DNA from: a virus
Strand: one strand, 5' to 3'
DNA: 31,482 nt
Virus record (IMG/VR): IMGVR_UViG_3300042340_000198
Location: 1 to 31,482 of that record
The notes under the pieces were generated by a model. It ran no database searches. It was not told where the DNA came from and worked only from the letters and a program-made list of their open reading frames with translations. Positions 6,057-13,043 of the stretch are shown here, in pieces. The position numbers and the translations under genes are program-made. Positions within the stretch are counted from its first letter, which is position 1, and each line of letters opens with the position of its first letter.

Positions 6057-6795
6057 AATTCTTTTAGGTGATTGCCTTGAGCTCCTACCGACAATAGCAG
6101 ATAAATCTGTTGATATGATCTTATGCGATTTGCCTTATGGTACGACTGCTTGCGAGTGGGATAGCGTGCTTGATATGGCTAGACTATGGGAGCAATATGA
6201 ACGAGTGATTAAAGATAATGGTGCTATCGTGTTGACGGCATCATCATTTTTTACTTTTGTTTTATACAATTCGAATCCAAAGCTGTTTAAATATAAAATG
6301 GTATGGGACAAAAATTTTAAAGTGGGATTTATGGATGCAAATAGGCGACCGATGAGGCAACATAAGGACATCTTGCTCTTTTACAAGAAGCCACCGATTT
6401 ACAATCCCCAAAAATCTAAAGGCGAAAAATATAAAAGTAAAAATGCAACAATTCCAGAGTATATGAACAAAATTAAACGAATTGATACTATAAACGAAGG
6501 AGATAGGTATCCAAGCGATATTATATCTTTTGATAGTGTGACATTATCAAAAGAAAGAGGACTACACCCAACACAAAAGCCTGTGGCTCTGTTTGAATAC
6601 CTGATCAAGACCTACACCAACGAAGGTGATCTAGTGCTTGATAATTGCTCAGGTAGTGGCACAACAGCAATCGCCTGCATCAACACAAATCGCAGATATA
6701 TTTGCATGGAGAGAGATGAAGGATATTATCAAAAATCAGTTGAGAGAGTGGCAAATCATGAGCCTTTATTGCAATTTATCAATCAAAAATCTTAG
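6049..6795 (+). CDS. Beta-class DNA methyltransferase (N6-adenine or N4-cytosine), orphan
   Basis: The 248-residue enzyme should transfer methyl from S-adenosylmethionine to an amino group in DNA. The catalytic motif IV variant DLPY is at 27-30. HPTQKPVALFEYLI (173-186) fits motif X, and DNCSGSGTT (198-206) is the SAM-binding motif I. The order IV, target region, X, I defines the beta class (CcrM/MboII type). The central target domain (roughly 90-160) sets specificity, which cannot be read here. The start is a GTG at 6049 with AGGAG upstream, overlapping the HTH gene by 8 bases. No restriction endonuclease is adjacent, so it may protect phage DNA from host enzymes or mark it. Confidence 0.9.
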   Translation: MNKILLGDCLELLPTIADKSVDMILCDLPYGTTACEWDSVLDMARLWEQYERVIKDNGAIVLTASSFFTFVLYNSNPKLFKYKMVWDKNFKVGFMDANRRPMRQHKDILLFYKKPPIYNPQKSKGEKYKSKNATIPEYMNKIKRIDTINEGDRYPSDIISFDSVTLSKERGLHPTQKPVALFEYLIKTYTNEGDLVLDNCSGSGTTAIACINTNRRYICMERDEGYYQKSVERVANHEPLLQFINQKS

Positions 6796-7382
6796 TGTTG
6801 CATCTTTTTTAATTTGGCTTCTAGTTGGTCAACACGATCCACAAGCTCATCATCACCGAGCTGAATTTTAGTAGCTTGTCTTGCTTGCTCATTGATTTTG
6901 CTTTCTAGTGTGTTGATCTTCTTTTCAATCTCATGTCTCTCAAAGTCGCAGACAAGTGCATGGTCTTTGTCCTCTTGGCTTTTCTTATTCATCTTTTGAA
7001 ACATCAACACGATCAAGATGATGAGCGCCAAAGGTGTGTTGTCTTTTGTGATTTTCATGAGTGCTTGGAATTGATCGATCTCAGGAGGTAGCTCCAAGGT
7101 CTGAGCAATAGGTTTCACATCTTGAGGTTGTGTTTGCATGATTGGAGCATCATCTGGCATGGGTAAAGTCAAAAACATGTCATCATCTTTCTTTATGTAT
7201 ATGAATTGATCATCTATCATTTTAATGGCTTTTTTAATAGGCTTATCAACTTTTTTCACATCGTAGTGCATAATGATTTTTGCACCTTCTTTAAATTCGC
7301 AATCTTCAATCTCATATACTTGGCCTTTGAAAAATAGCTTGCCTGTTTGTGTGATAAAAAACTCATCATCGATTGAACACAT
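6792..7382 (-). CDS. Single-pass membrane protein with C-terminal coiled coil
   Basis: A 196-residue protein of no family I recognise. Residues 1-100 are charged, beta-like and soluble, with a Pro/Met-rich stretch at 74-100. One hydrophobic segment (TPLALIILIVLMF, about 116-128) should span the membrane, and 150-195 looks like a coiled coil (EIEKKINTLESKI, VDQLEAKLKK). It is the only minus-strand gene between two plus-strand blocks, its stop overlaps the methyltransferase stop by 4 bases, and it has a good GGGAG ribosome site. The layout suggests an accessory gene, perhaps a spanin-like, exclusion or host-interaction protein, but none of these can be shown. Confidence 0.7.
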   Translation of the reverse strand: MCSIDDEFFITQTGKLFFKGQVYEIEDCEFKEGAKIIMHYDVKKVDKPIKKAIKMIDDQFIYIKKDDDMFLTLPMPDDAPIMQTQPQDVKPIAQTLELPPEIDQFQALMKITKDNTPLALIILIVLMFQKMNKKSQEDKDHALVCDFERHEIEKKINTLESKINEQARQATKIQLGDDELVDRVDQLEAKLKKMQH

Positions 7383-7417
7383 TTTTAAACTCCCTTGTGT
7401 TTTGTTGATATAGCACC

Positions 7418-7469
7418 GATCTGATCTGTGTATACCTTTATTGCTTTACCTTGCACAGGTCAGATTTTT
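7418..7469 (+). terminator. Terminator-like hairpin before the head operon
   Basis: ATCTGATCTGTG at 7419-7430 pairs fully in RNA with CACAGGTCAGAT at 7454-7465 (one G-U pair), making a 12-bp stem with a 23-base loop. Five T residues at 7465-7469 follow. In the plus direction this resembles an intrinsic terminator that would stop early transcripts crossing 6795-7382 from entering the head genes. The large loop weakens the case. In the minus direction the same sequence is a hairpin in the leader of the membrane-protein gene, with no U tract. Confidence 0.45.
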
Positions 7470-7499
7470 GCAATTTTTATGAAATTATGTTTATATTTC

Positions 7500-7530
7500 T
7501 TGATTTTAATTTGTCTTGATGTGATAGAAT
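7500..7530 (+). promoter_or_regulatory. Candidate extended -10 promoter for the head/tail operon
   Basis: TTGATT (7500-7505) is followed after 19 bases by TAGAAT (7525-7530), which has the extended -10 TG at 7522-7523. The predicted leader is only about 15 bases and includes AGAGAGG before the portal ATG at 7552. Long spacing with a TG element is also seen upstream of nrdJ. It is the only clear gap before a plus-strand block of about 22 kb. Confidence 0.45.
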
Positions 7531-7551
7531 GGTTTAGAGAGGTATAGAATA

Positions 7552-8958
7552 ATGACAAGTTACCCATATATGACAATGAAATCAGCAGGTGCTGAATTTC
7601 CATATCAGCCACAAAAGCCAACTTATCGACAATATGGCATCAGTGGTACATCTATTATGGGGGGATATATCTCAGGTAAAGAGCAAAATAATGCTCTTAG
7701 TGGTCGTGCATGGACAAGAGAAGCTGAGGACATGCTCGCAACTGATCCAATCGTCAGACGGTCTTGGTCTTTGGTTAAGCAAACTCTCTTGTCAGCCAAA
7801 TGGGAATTTAAAGCAGGTATTGATGGAGATCAAACAAGTGAAGAGCTCGCAAGATTTGCAAACGAGGCCTTTGGCTTTGCTGGATATCCTGGCATGATGG
7901 ACACATCTTTTGAGGATCAACTAAACTATTTACTTGAATTTATTCCACACGGTTGGAGATATGCAGAAGAAATTTACTGCATAGAAAAAGATAGTCTTGG
8001 TAAAGAGAAGGTCTTCTTAAAAAGATATGCAGATAGAGAGCCTTCATCTCATCAACAATGGCTTTCTATTGATGGTCAAAATCTTGACGGTGTTATTCAA
8101 ATAATGGTTGGTGGTGTTGTGCCTGATCCTATCCCTGCTTCAAAGCTTTTGCTATTGACTCTCAATAGAACAGGCTCAAACTTTGAAGGCATTGGGCTTT
8201 TACGGCCTTGTTGGTGGTGGTGGAAAGAAAAGCAAAGATCAGCGACACTCATGGCAATTGGCCTTGAAAAGTGGGCTGTGCCTACTCCTAAAGTTGTGGT
8301 TGATCGAGAGATTGCTGAACGGTTAGGCGTTTCAGACGGTGATATCTCAGCCATGATCTCAGAAGCAGAAGCACAAGCACAAGCTTATATCTCTCAAGAG
8401 CAATCCTACTTAGTTGAAAACACTGTTGTTAAATTTGATACATATGGCAAAGATAGTGGCTTCAATGCTCAAGGCGCTTTGCAGGTTATCCAAGAGTGCG
8501 ATAATCAGATAAGCCAAGCTTTCATGGCTCAATTTATGAATTTGGGGATCAGCGATACAGGCTCAAGATCGGTCGGTGAGGTGCATCTATCAGTTTTCAG
8601 AAGAGCATGTATCAATTTTCTCGATCTTGTAGCTAGTGCAATCAGTGGACAAGATAGACGATGCGGCGGCACAATTGGGCGATTGATCTCTTGGAATTAT
8701 GGCAACATTGAAGTTACAAAATATCCTAAACTCGTACATATGGGCTTAGATACAGATGCACTTGCAGATGCCTTGATCTCCTTGCCTTCTTTAGTACAGG
8801 CTCAACTGTTGACACCAGATGATGATCTTGAGCAGTCGATCAGACAAAAAATAGGCGCTGGCCAATTGCCAAGTGAAGCAAGCAGATCAGCAAAAGATCG
8901 AGCAATTTCTCAGAATCCAAATCTTGCGATGATGGAAAGATTGAGAGCATTGAAATGA
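7552..8958 (+). CDS. Portal protein (DUF935 / Mu gp29-like)
   Basis: The 468-residue product should form the dodecameric portal ring through which DNA enters the head. Features of the DUF935 family include an early segment with two hydrophobic/aromatic helices (DPIVRRSWSLVKQTLLS, 65-81), a central GSNFEGIGLLRP (208-219) followed by a run of four Trp (221-224), and a wing/stem region with GLEKWAVPTPKVV (237-249). The C-terminus is helical and charged. It follows the promoter region and overlaps the protease gene by 4 bases (ATGA). DUF935 portals are typical of phages with Mu-type heads, in agreement with the genes downstream. Confidence 0.92.
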   Translation: MTSYPYMTMKSAGAEFPYQPQKPTYRQYGISGTSIMGGYISGKEQNNALSGRAWTREAEDMLATDPIVRRSWSLVKQTLLSAKWEFKAGIDGDQTSEELARFANEAFGFAGYPGMMDTSFEDQLNYLLEFIPHGWRYAEEIYCIEKDSLGKEKVFLKRYADREPSSHQQWLSIDGQNLDGVIQIMVGGVVPDPIPASKLLLLTLNRTGSNFEGIGLLRPCWWWWKEKQRSATLMAIGLEKWAVPTPKVVVDREIAERLGVSDGDISAMISEAEAQAQAYISQEQSYLVENTVVKFDTYGKDSGFNAQGALQVIQECDNQISQAFMAQFMNLGISDTGSRSVGEVHLSVFRRACINFLDLVASAISGQDRRCGGTIGRLISWNYGNIEVTKYPKLVHMGLDTDALADALISLPSLVQAQLLTPDDDLEQSIRQKIGAGQLPSEASRSAKDRAISQNPNLAMMERLRALK

Positions 8959-10529
8959 ATGAAAAACAAATCCAAATAGCAAAGCAAAGGCTGATGAATA
9001 GACGATTTCAAGCTTATGCTGATTTGCCTAAAAAATATGCTGGCATCTCTTTCACTCCTCCCCAAGGTGTGCGAGATAATGCAATTCGTGCCTTGAAAAA
9101 ACGAGCAGAACAGCCACCTTCAAAGCGTGGTATGACTGCAGTAGGAATTGCAAGAGCAAGAGACCTTTCAAATGGTGTATCCGTTTCACCTGAAACTATC
9201 AAGAGAATGGTGGCTTATTTCACTAGACACGAGGTAGATAAGCAAGGCTCAACATGGGAGGAATATGGAAAAGGTCGTCAAGCTTGGGATGGATGGGGCG
9301 GTGATGAGGGCTTTACCTGGTCGAAAAAGGTATTGGCTCAGATGGATAAGGCTGATGAAAAATCGAAGAGTCTTGCATTATCTGAGCGTCTTGACTTATT
9401 CAAGGGGCAAGATATTAAGATTTTATCTTTAGGCAAAGTCAATTCAAGAGTTAGCGGCTCCACTATCCAAGAGATCACTCCTCAAATTCTATCTGAGCTT
9501 GTGAGAGTTTTCTATGATCGCAAAGGTAAAGACCCTGTGATCATCGATTGGAATCATCAGTCATCTCCCTTTGTTAACAATGGACCTTCAACACCTGAGC
9601 AATCAATGGCATTCGGTGAGATCGCTGATATCTATCTCAAAGATGATGCACTCTTTGCCGTTCCATACTATACTCAAAAAGGTGTTGAGCTCGTTGAAAA
9701 ATCCCAAGGTCTTCTATATCCATCCCCCGAATTTCAAGTAGGCGATTTATATAGTAGAGATGGAAACGGTGAGAAAATCGGAACTGCTCAACTTTTAGCA
9801 GTGACATTAACACCACGACCAGCACAAACAGAAAACAAAATATCCCGCGTTTTACTCATGGAGAACATAATGAATCCTGATGAACTCAAAGCAATGACAC
9901 CTGAGCAATTGGTGGCTTTAGTGCTTGAAAAAGATCAACTCGTCAAGCAACTTGAAGCACAAATTGAAGGCCTCAAGTCTGAAAATGATAGCTTGGTAGC
10001 ACCTGAAGATGAAGGCAAAGAGCTAGAGATTTCTCTTGAAGGTGAAGGCATGTACAAAGACAAAGAAGATAAAGCTATGGCAGAAAAAGACAAAGAAAAA
10101 ATGATGTCTGAAAATACTGCTTTGTCTGAGCGTGCAGAAGCCAAGCTCTTAAATGAGATGTCAGCTCAAATCACAACCTTGTCTGAGCAAGTCAAAAAGC
10201 TTGAACAAGAAAAACATGTTGCTGAAAGAAAAAGCATTGTTGATGCTCTTTTAAACACAGGCAAGATTGCACCTTCTGAAATCAAAGCTGTTGAGGCTGC
10301 TTATGATCTCAAGGGAACTCATCCAGCTATTTGGCAAGCATTCAGTGAAAGAAAGGCAAATCAAGCCGTTAATTTCAGTGAAAAGGGGCATGCTTCCACT
10401 GCTCAAGAGATCAGTTTTATTGATCAAGTCAATGAAATCAAAAAAGCTAAAGGGATCACTTTCTCAGAAGCTCTTACTATCGTAAAAAATGAAAATCCAA
10501 ACGCTTATATTAAGCATTTCCAAGGATAA
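8955..10529 (+). CDS. Multidomain prohead protease / scaffold (Mu gpI-like) with N-terminal phage domain
   Basis: The 524-residue protein has three parts. Residues 38-130 form a conserved-looking phage domain with VGIARARDLSNG, SPETIKRMVAYFTRHEVDK and a WGGDEG-type motif; I have seen this domain in other phage head proteins but cannot assign a reaction. Residues 155-300 look like the Mu gpI-type serine protease: IDWNH with H201 and YPSPEF with S257 as probable catalytic residues. Residues 306-430 are a long acidic coiled coil, the scaffold part, followed by a helical C-terminus. The protease should remove scaffold during head maturation. It starts inside the portal gene end. An internal start for a separate scaffold lies at 9870. 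Confidence 0.85.
   Translation: MNEKQIQIAKQRLMNRRFQAYADLPKKYAGISFTPPQGVRDNAIRALKKRAEQPPSKRGMTAVGIARARDLSNGVSVSPETIKRMVAYFTRHEVDKQGSTWEEYGKGRQAWDGWGGDEGFTWSKKVLAQMDKADEKSKSLALSERLDLFKGQDIKILSLGKVNSRVSGSTIQEITPQILSELVRVFYDRKGKDPVIIDWNHQSSPFVNNGPSTPEQSMAFGEIADIYLKDDALFAVPYYTQKGVELVEKSQGLLYPSPEFQVGDLYSRDGNGEKIGTAQLLAVTLTPRPAQTENKISRVLLMENIMNPDELKAMTPEQLVALVLEKDQLVKQLEAQIEGLKSENDSLVAPEDEGKELEISLEGEGMYKDKEDKAMAEKDKEKMMSENTALSERAEAKLLNEMSAQITTLSEQVKKLEQEKHVAERKSIVDALLNTGKIAPSEIKAVEAAYDLKGTHPAIWQAFSERKANQAVNFSEKGHASTAQEISFIDQVNEIKKAKGITFSEALTIVKNENPNAYIKHFQG
9870..10529 (+). CDS. Nested scaffold protein from an internal in-frame start
   Basis: An ATG at 9870 is in frame with the protease (codon 306) and is preceded by GGAG at 9860-9863 with a 6-base spacer, as good a ribosome site as any in this segment. 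Starting there gives a 219-residue protein that holds exactly the coiled-coil scaffold and C-terminal part (MNPDELKAMTPEQLVALVLE onwards). Mu (gpI/gpZ) and lambda (C/Nu3) make scaffold by this nested design. Internal initiation is inferred from the ribosome site and the domain boundary, not proven. Confidence 0.6.
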   Translation: MNPDELKAMTPEQLVALVLEKDQLVKQLEAQIEGLKSENDSLVAPEDEGKELEISLEGEGMYKDKEDKAMAEKDKEKMMSENTALSERAEAKLLNEMSAQITTLSEQVKKLEQEKHVAERKSIVDALLNTGKIAPSEIKAVEAAYDLKGTHPAIWQAFSERKANQAVNFSEKGHASTAQEISFIDQVNEIKKAKGITFSEALTIVKNENPNAYIKHFQG

Positions 10530-10534
10530 TTATC

Positions 10535-10927
10535 ATGGCATATAATGACAAGTCAATTTACAAGACCTTCATTGCATCTGCATCTATCACTGCTTTGACC
10601 CTCGTTAAGGTCGATAGCGATGGCAAAGTTACACCTTGCACTGCATCAACTGATGTACCTGTTGGCGTTGCTCAAACAAGTGGATCAAGTGGTGATGCGA
10701 TCACCGTTTGCATCCTTGGTGTATCTCGTGTTATCGCAGGCGGCACAATCACAGCAGGCACTCATTTCTTTGTGATGCCTGGTACTGCTGGCAAGGTCTA
10801 TGCCTATGACGGCTCAGGTGCAAATACTCAAATCATCGCAGGTGTTTTCTTGCCAAATGTTGCAAACACAGCCGCAGCCGCTAGCGAAGAAATCGAAATC
10901 CTCTTTAATGTATCTTTAGGAGTTTAA
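10535..10927 (+). CDS. Head decoration/stabilisation protein (DUF2190-like)
   Basis: The 130-residue protein is rich in small and beta-favouring residues, without cysteine clusters or membrane segments. Position (directly before the major capsid gene), size and texture match capsid decoration proteins. Segments such as ALTLVKVDSDGKV, VGVAQTSGSSGDA and VCILGVSRVIAGGTITAG recall the DUF2190/HK97-decoration fold. It would bind the outside of the capsid after expansion. The gene has an AAGGA ribosome site and is separated from the capsid gene by one base. Confidence 0.7.
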   Translation: MAYNDKSIYKTFIASASITALTLVKVDSDGKVTPCTASTDVPVGVAQTSGSSGDAITVCILGVSRVIAGGTITAGTHFFVMPGTAGKVYAYDGSGANTQIIAGVFLPNVANTAAAASEEIEILFNVSLGV

Positions 10928-10928
10928 C

Positions 10929-11960
10929 ATGGCAAATCCAAGTTATAGCAATATCCATCCAGTCAATGAAATCTTAAGAAATCTTGCGATTGAAGCCATT
11001 CCAAGCGATGGTCAACTGATTGCAGATCAAGTCATTGAAGCTGTTGATATCAAGGCAATCGGTCCAACAGGCACTCTCTTGATCGAAGAAACTCGCAATT
11101 TCATGGGATCCCCCGATGTTGATGCACAAAGAGCACCAGGTGCAGACCGTCAACGCATCGGAAATTTTGATCGTTCAAGCACAACTTTCTCAGCTAAAAT
11201 CTATTCTTTATCTGATGAAATCGCTCTTGAAGATATCAAGTACTCTCAATATCCTGGCAATGAAGAACAAAGAAGCTTCCGTAAAGTGCAAAGATCAATG
11301 TTGCTCAATCGTGAAGCTCGTTTAGCAAATCTTCTTTTTGGTGCTTCAAATTGGGGTAGCTATACATCAGCACTTGCCTCTTTAGGTAGTGGCTCAAATG
11401 GTACTCAATGGAATCAAGCAGGTGCTGAACCTTTAACCGATCTTCATGCTTTGCTCGATGTTATTCGTGCAAACAGCCATGGCATCAATCCCGATACTTT
11501 AGTTTTAGGTTATGGTGCTTTGCGTGCTTTAGCTAGAAATGCAGAAGTACGCGGCTTTTTCACTGCTGGCAGTACTCCATCAGGCACAGCTGCAGGCAAT
11601 CGCTTGATGAAGGATGACATGGTTATCTCTGTACTCAAAGATGTTTTAGGCATCCCAAATGTACATGTTGGTCAAGCTCGTAAAGAAACTGCAAACGCTG
11701 GTCTATCTTCAGCTGAAGCTCAAGTATGGACTGATGACTCCGTATTTATGGGTATCATGAAGGGCTCAGATGCGATTGCCAACAAACAAGGCGTCAAGGT
11801 TATGCCTGTTGCTGCTCTCAATTTTGTTTATGAAGGTTATTCATCAGGTGCTTATGATGATCTTGCCATGACAAAGAGAACTGTATGGATGGAACATACA
11901 CATCAAGATAAAGTTATCGCTCAAAATTACGGTTTCTTATTAACCGACTGTTTAGCTTAG
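10929..11960 (+). CDS. Major capsid protein (HK97 fold)
   Basis: The 343-residue product fits the major capsid protein by size, place between decoration and head completion genes, and a strong AGGAG ribosome site. The N-terminal part (1-75) is probably the N-arm. The segments FSAKIYSLSDEIALEDIKYSQ and RSMLLNREARLANLLFG (about 87-139) look like the E-loop and spine-helix region of capsid proteins from Mu-type heads. The C-terminal AMTKRTVWMEHTHQDKVIAQ is also typical. No delta domain is evident; a separate scaffold is encoded upstream. Confidence 0.88.
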   Translation: MANPSYSNIHPVNEILRNLAIEAIPSDGQLIADQVIEAVDIKAIGPTGTLLIEETRNFMGSPDVDAQRAPGADRQRIGNFDRSSTTFSAKIYSLSDEIALEDIKYSQYPGNEEQRSFRKVQRSMLLNREARLANLLFGASNWGSYTSALASLGSGSNGTQWNQAGAEPLTDLHALLDVIRANSHGINPDTLVLGYGALRALARNAEVRGFFTAGSTPSGTAAGNRLMKDDMVISVLKDVLGIPNVHVGQARKETANAGLSSAEAQVWTDDSVFMGIMKGSDAIANKQGVKVMPVAALNFVYEGYSSGAYDDLAMTKRTVWMEHTHQDKVIAQNYGFLLTDCLA

Positions 11961-11970
11961 TGTTATTCCT

Positions 11971-12891
11971 ATGTTTTGTCGCTATTGCTCTGATCATCGC
12001 ACTCACATGGTGCACCTAGCTGAAACAGGTGAAGGTGATAAAGAGGCAATAGAGGATTTACGGAAGCAGTGGATTGATGAGCGCAATCCACAAATGAAAA
12101 TGTTGCTCAAGATGCGGCTTGATATCCTAGTTAAAGAGGTCAACACTGCAAAGACATTTGAGCAAGAGATGACTAGAGCAACAACTCGATTATATCGAGC
12201 GATTGCTGAAATGATAAAGCAAGGTCAAGGCAATTATTTGTTATCGCTATCACCTGCAGATTTGCAGGCTTTACTGATAACAGAAGGTCTTGGAGATGCA
12301 ATAACCTATTTTGAAAATTCTCAAGTTGATATTGTTGAGATGACAAATAAGGCAATAAGAGAGATTGATCCTCAGTTTAGATCAGCTCCCATCGAGGTGA
12401 TCCAAGCAATAGCAAAGCAATCCAAAGATCAGGTGTTTGATGCTCAAATATTGCCAACTTTAAGCAGTGCCATTAAAACAATGGTGAGCGGTGCTGTTGT
12501 CAGTGGTAGCACTAAAGCACCGTTAGACACGATGAGAGATGCTTTTGAGAAATCTGTAGGTGTTGGCACTACTGAAGCAAGATTAAGAATTGCTGAGTTT
12601 GGGCGTTCAATGAATGCACTAAATGCAGATGAAGCAGGCCTTGAATTTTTTATGTATGTAGGGCCTAAAGATGGCATCACAAGACCTTTTTGTCGGAAGA
12701 TCGTAGGCAAGGTTTTATCAAAGAAACAAGTTGTCAGTTTAAATAACGGTCAACCTGGTGCAGGTCCTGCACTCACTGCAGGAGGCGGTTATAATTGTCG
12801 ACATTCATGGGCTCCAGTGAGCAAGGGATTTATGAAGGTCAATAATTTAAATGTTGTTTCAAATAGCGAGATTGAGAGTATATTATCATGA
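11971..12891 (+). CDS. Minor head protein / head morphogenesis protein
   Basis: The 306-residue protein has a short N-terminal C3-x2-C6 pair, a long helical middle, and a C-terminal motif seen in phage minor capsid proteins of the SPP1 gp7/Mu gpF kind: FFMYVGPKDGITRPFC (226-241), a GKVLSKKQV segment, then GGGYNCRHSWAPVS (271-284) with C276 and H278. The spacing suggests a bound metal. Its role in head assembly or at the portal vertex is inferred. The ATG at 11971 has no clear ribosome site, so translation may rely on coupling to the capsid gene 10 bases upstream. Confidence 0.72.
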   Translation: MFCRYCSDHRTHMVHLAETGEGDKEAIEDLRKQWIDERNPQMKMLLKMRLDILVKEVNTAKTFEQEMTRATTRLYRAIAEMIKQGQGNYLLSLSPADLQALLITEGLGDAITYFENSQVDIVEMTNKAIREIDPQFRSAPIEVIQAIAKQSKDQVFDAQILPTLSSAIKTMVSGAVVSGSTKAPLDTMRDAFEKSVGVGTTEARLRIAEFGRSMNALNADEAGLEFFMYVGPKDGITRPFCRKIVGKVLSKKQVVSLNNGQPGAGPALTAGGGYNCRHSWAPVSKGFMKVNNLNVVSNSEIESILS

Positions 12892-13043
12892 TGCAAAAAA
12901 TTATTTCTTTATTGCCAAGTCGATTTGCTTGGTCAATTCATAATCTTATATCTCATCCTCTCAGTGAAATTTTTGCTTTGCTTGGATTAAAAAAAGCTTC
13001 AGAGTACATTCATGATTGCACAATTCCAAAGGATGAAAAATGA
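12888..13043 (+). CDS. Small conserved phage protein (51 aa)
   Basis: A short frame starts at ATG 12888 and ends at TGA 13041-13043, overlapping the previous gene by 4 bases (ATGA) and the next by 4. The product contains SRFAWSIHNLISHPLSEI and SEYIHDCTIP. A pattern W-x-x-H-N-L-x-x-H-P-L-x-E-x-x-x-x-L-G followed by I-H-D-x-T-I-P is familiar from small phage hypothetical proteins, often encoded near structural genes. The two-sided tight coupling and the conserved pattern make it a real gene. The central helix is amphipathic and the conserved His/Asp residues could bind a metal. Function is unknown. Confidence 0.78.
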   Translation: MMQKIISLLPSRFAWSIHNLISHPLSEIFALLGLKKASEYIHDCTIPKDEK

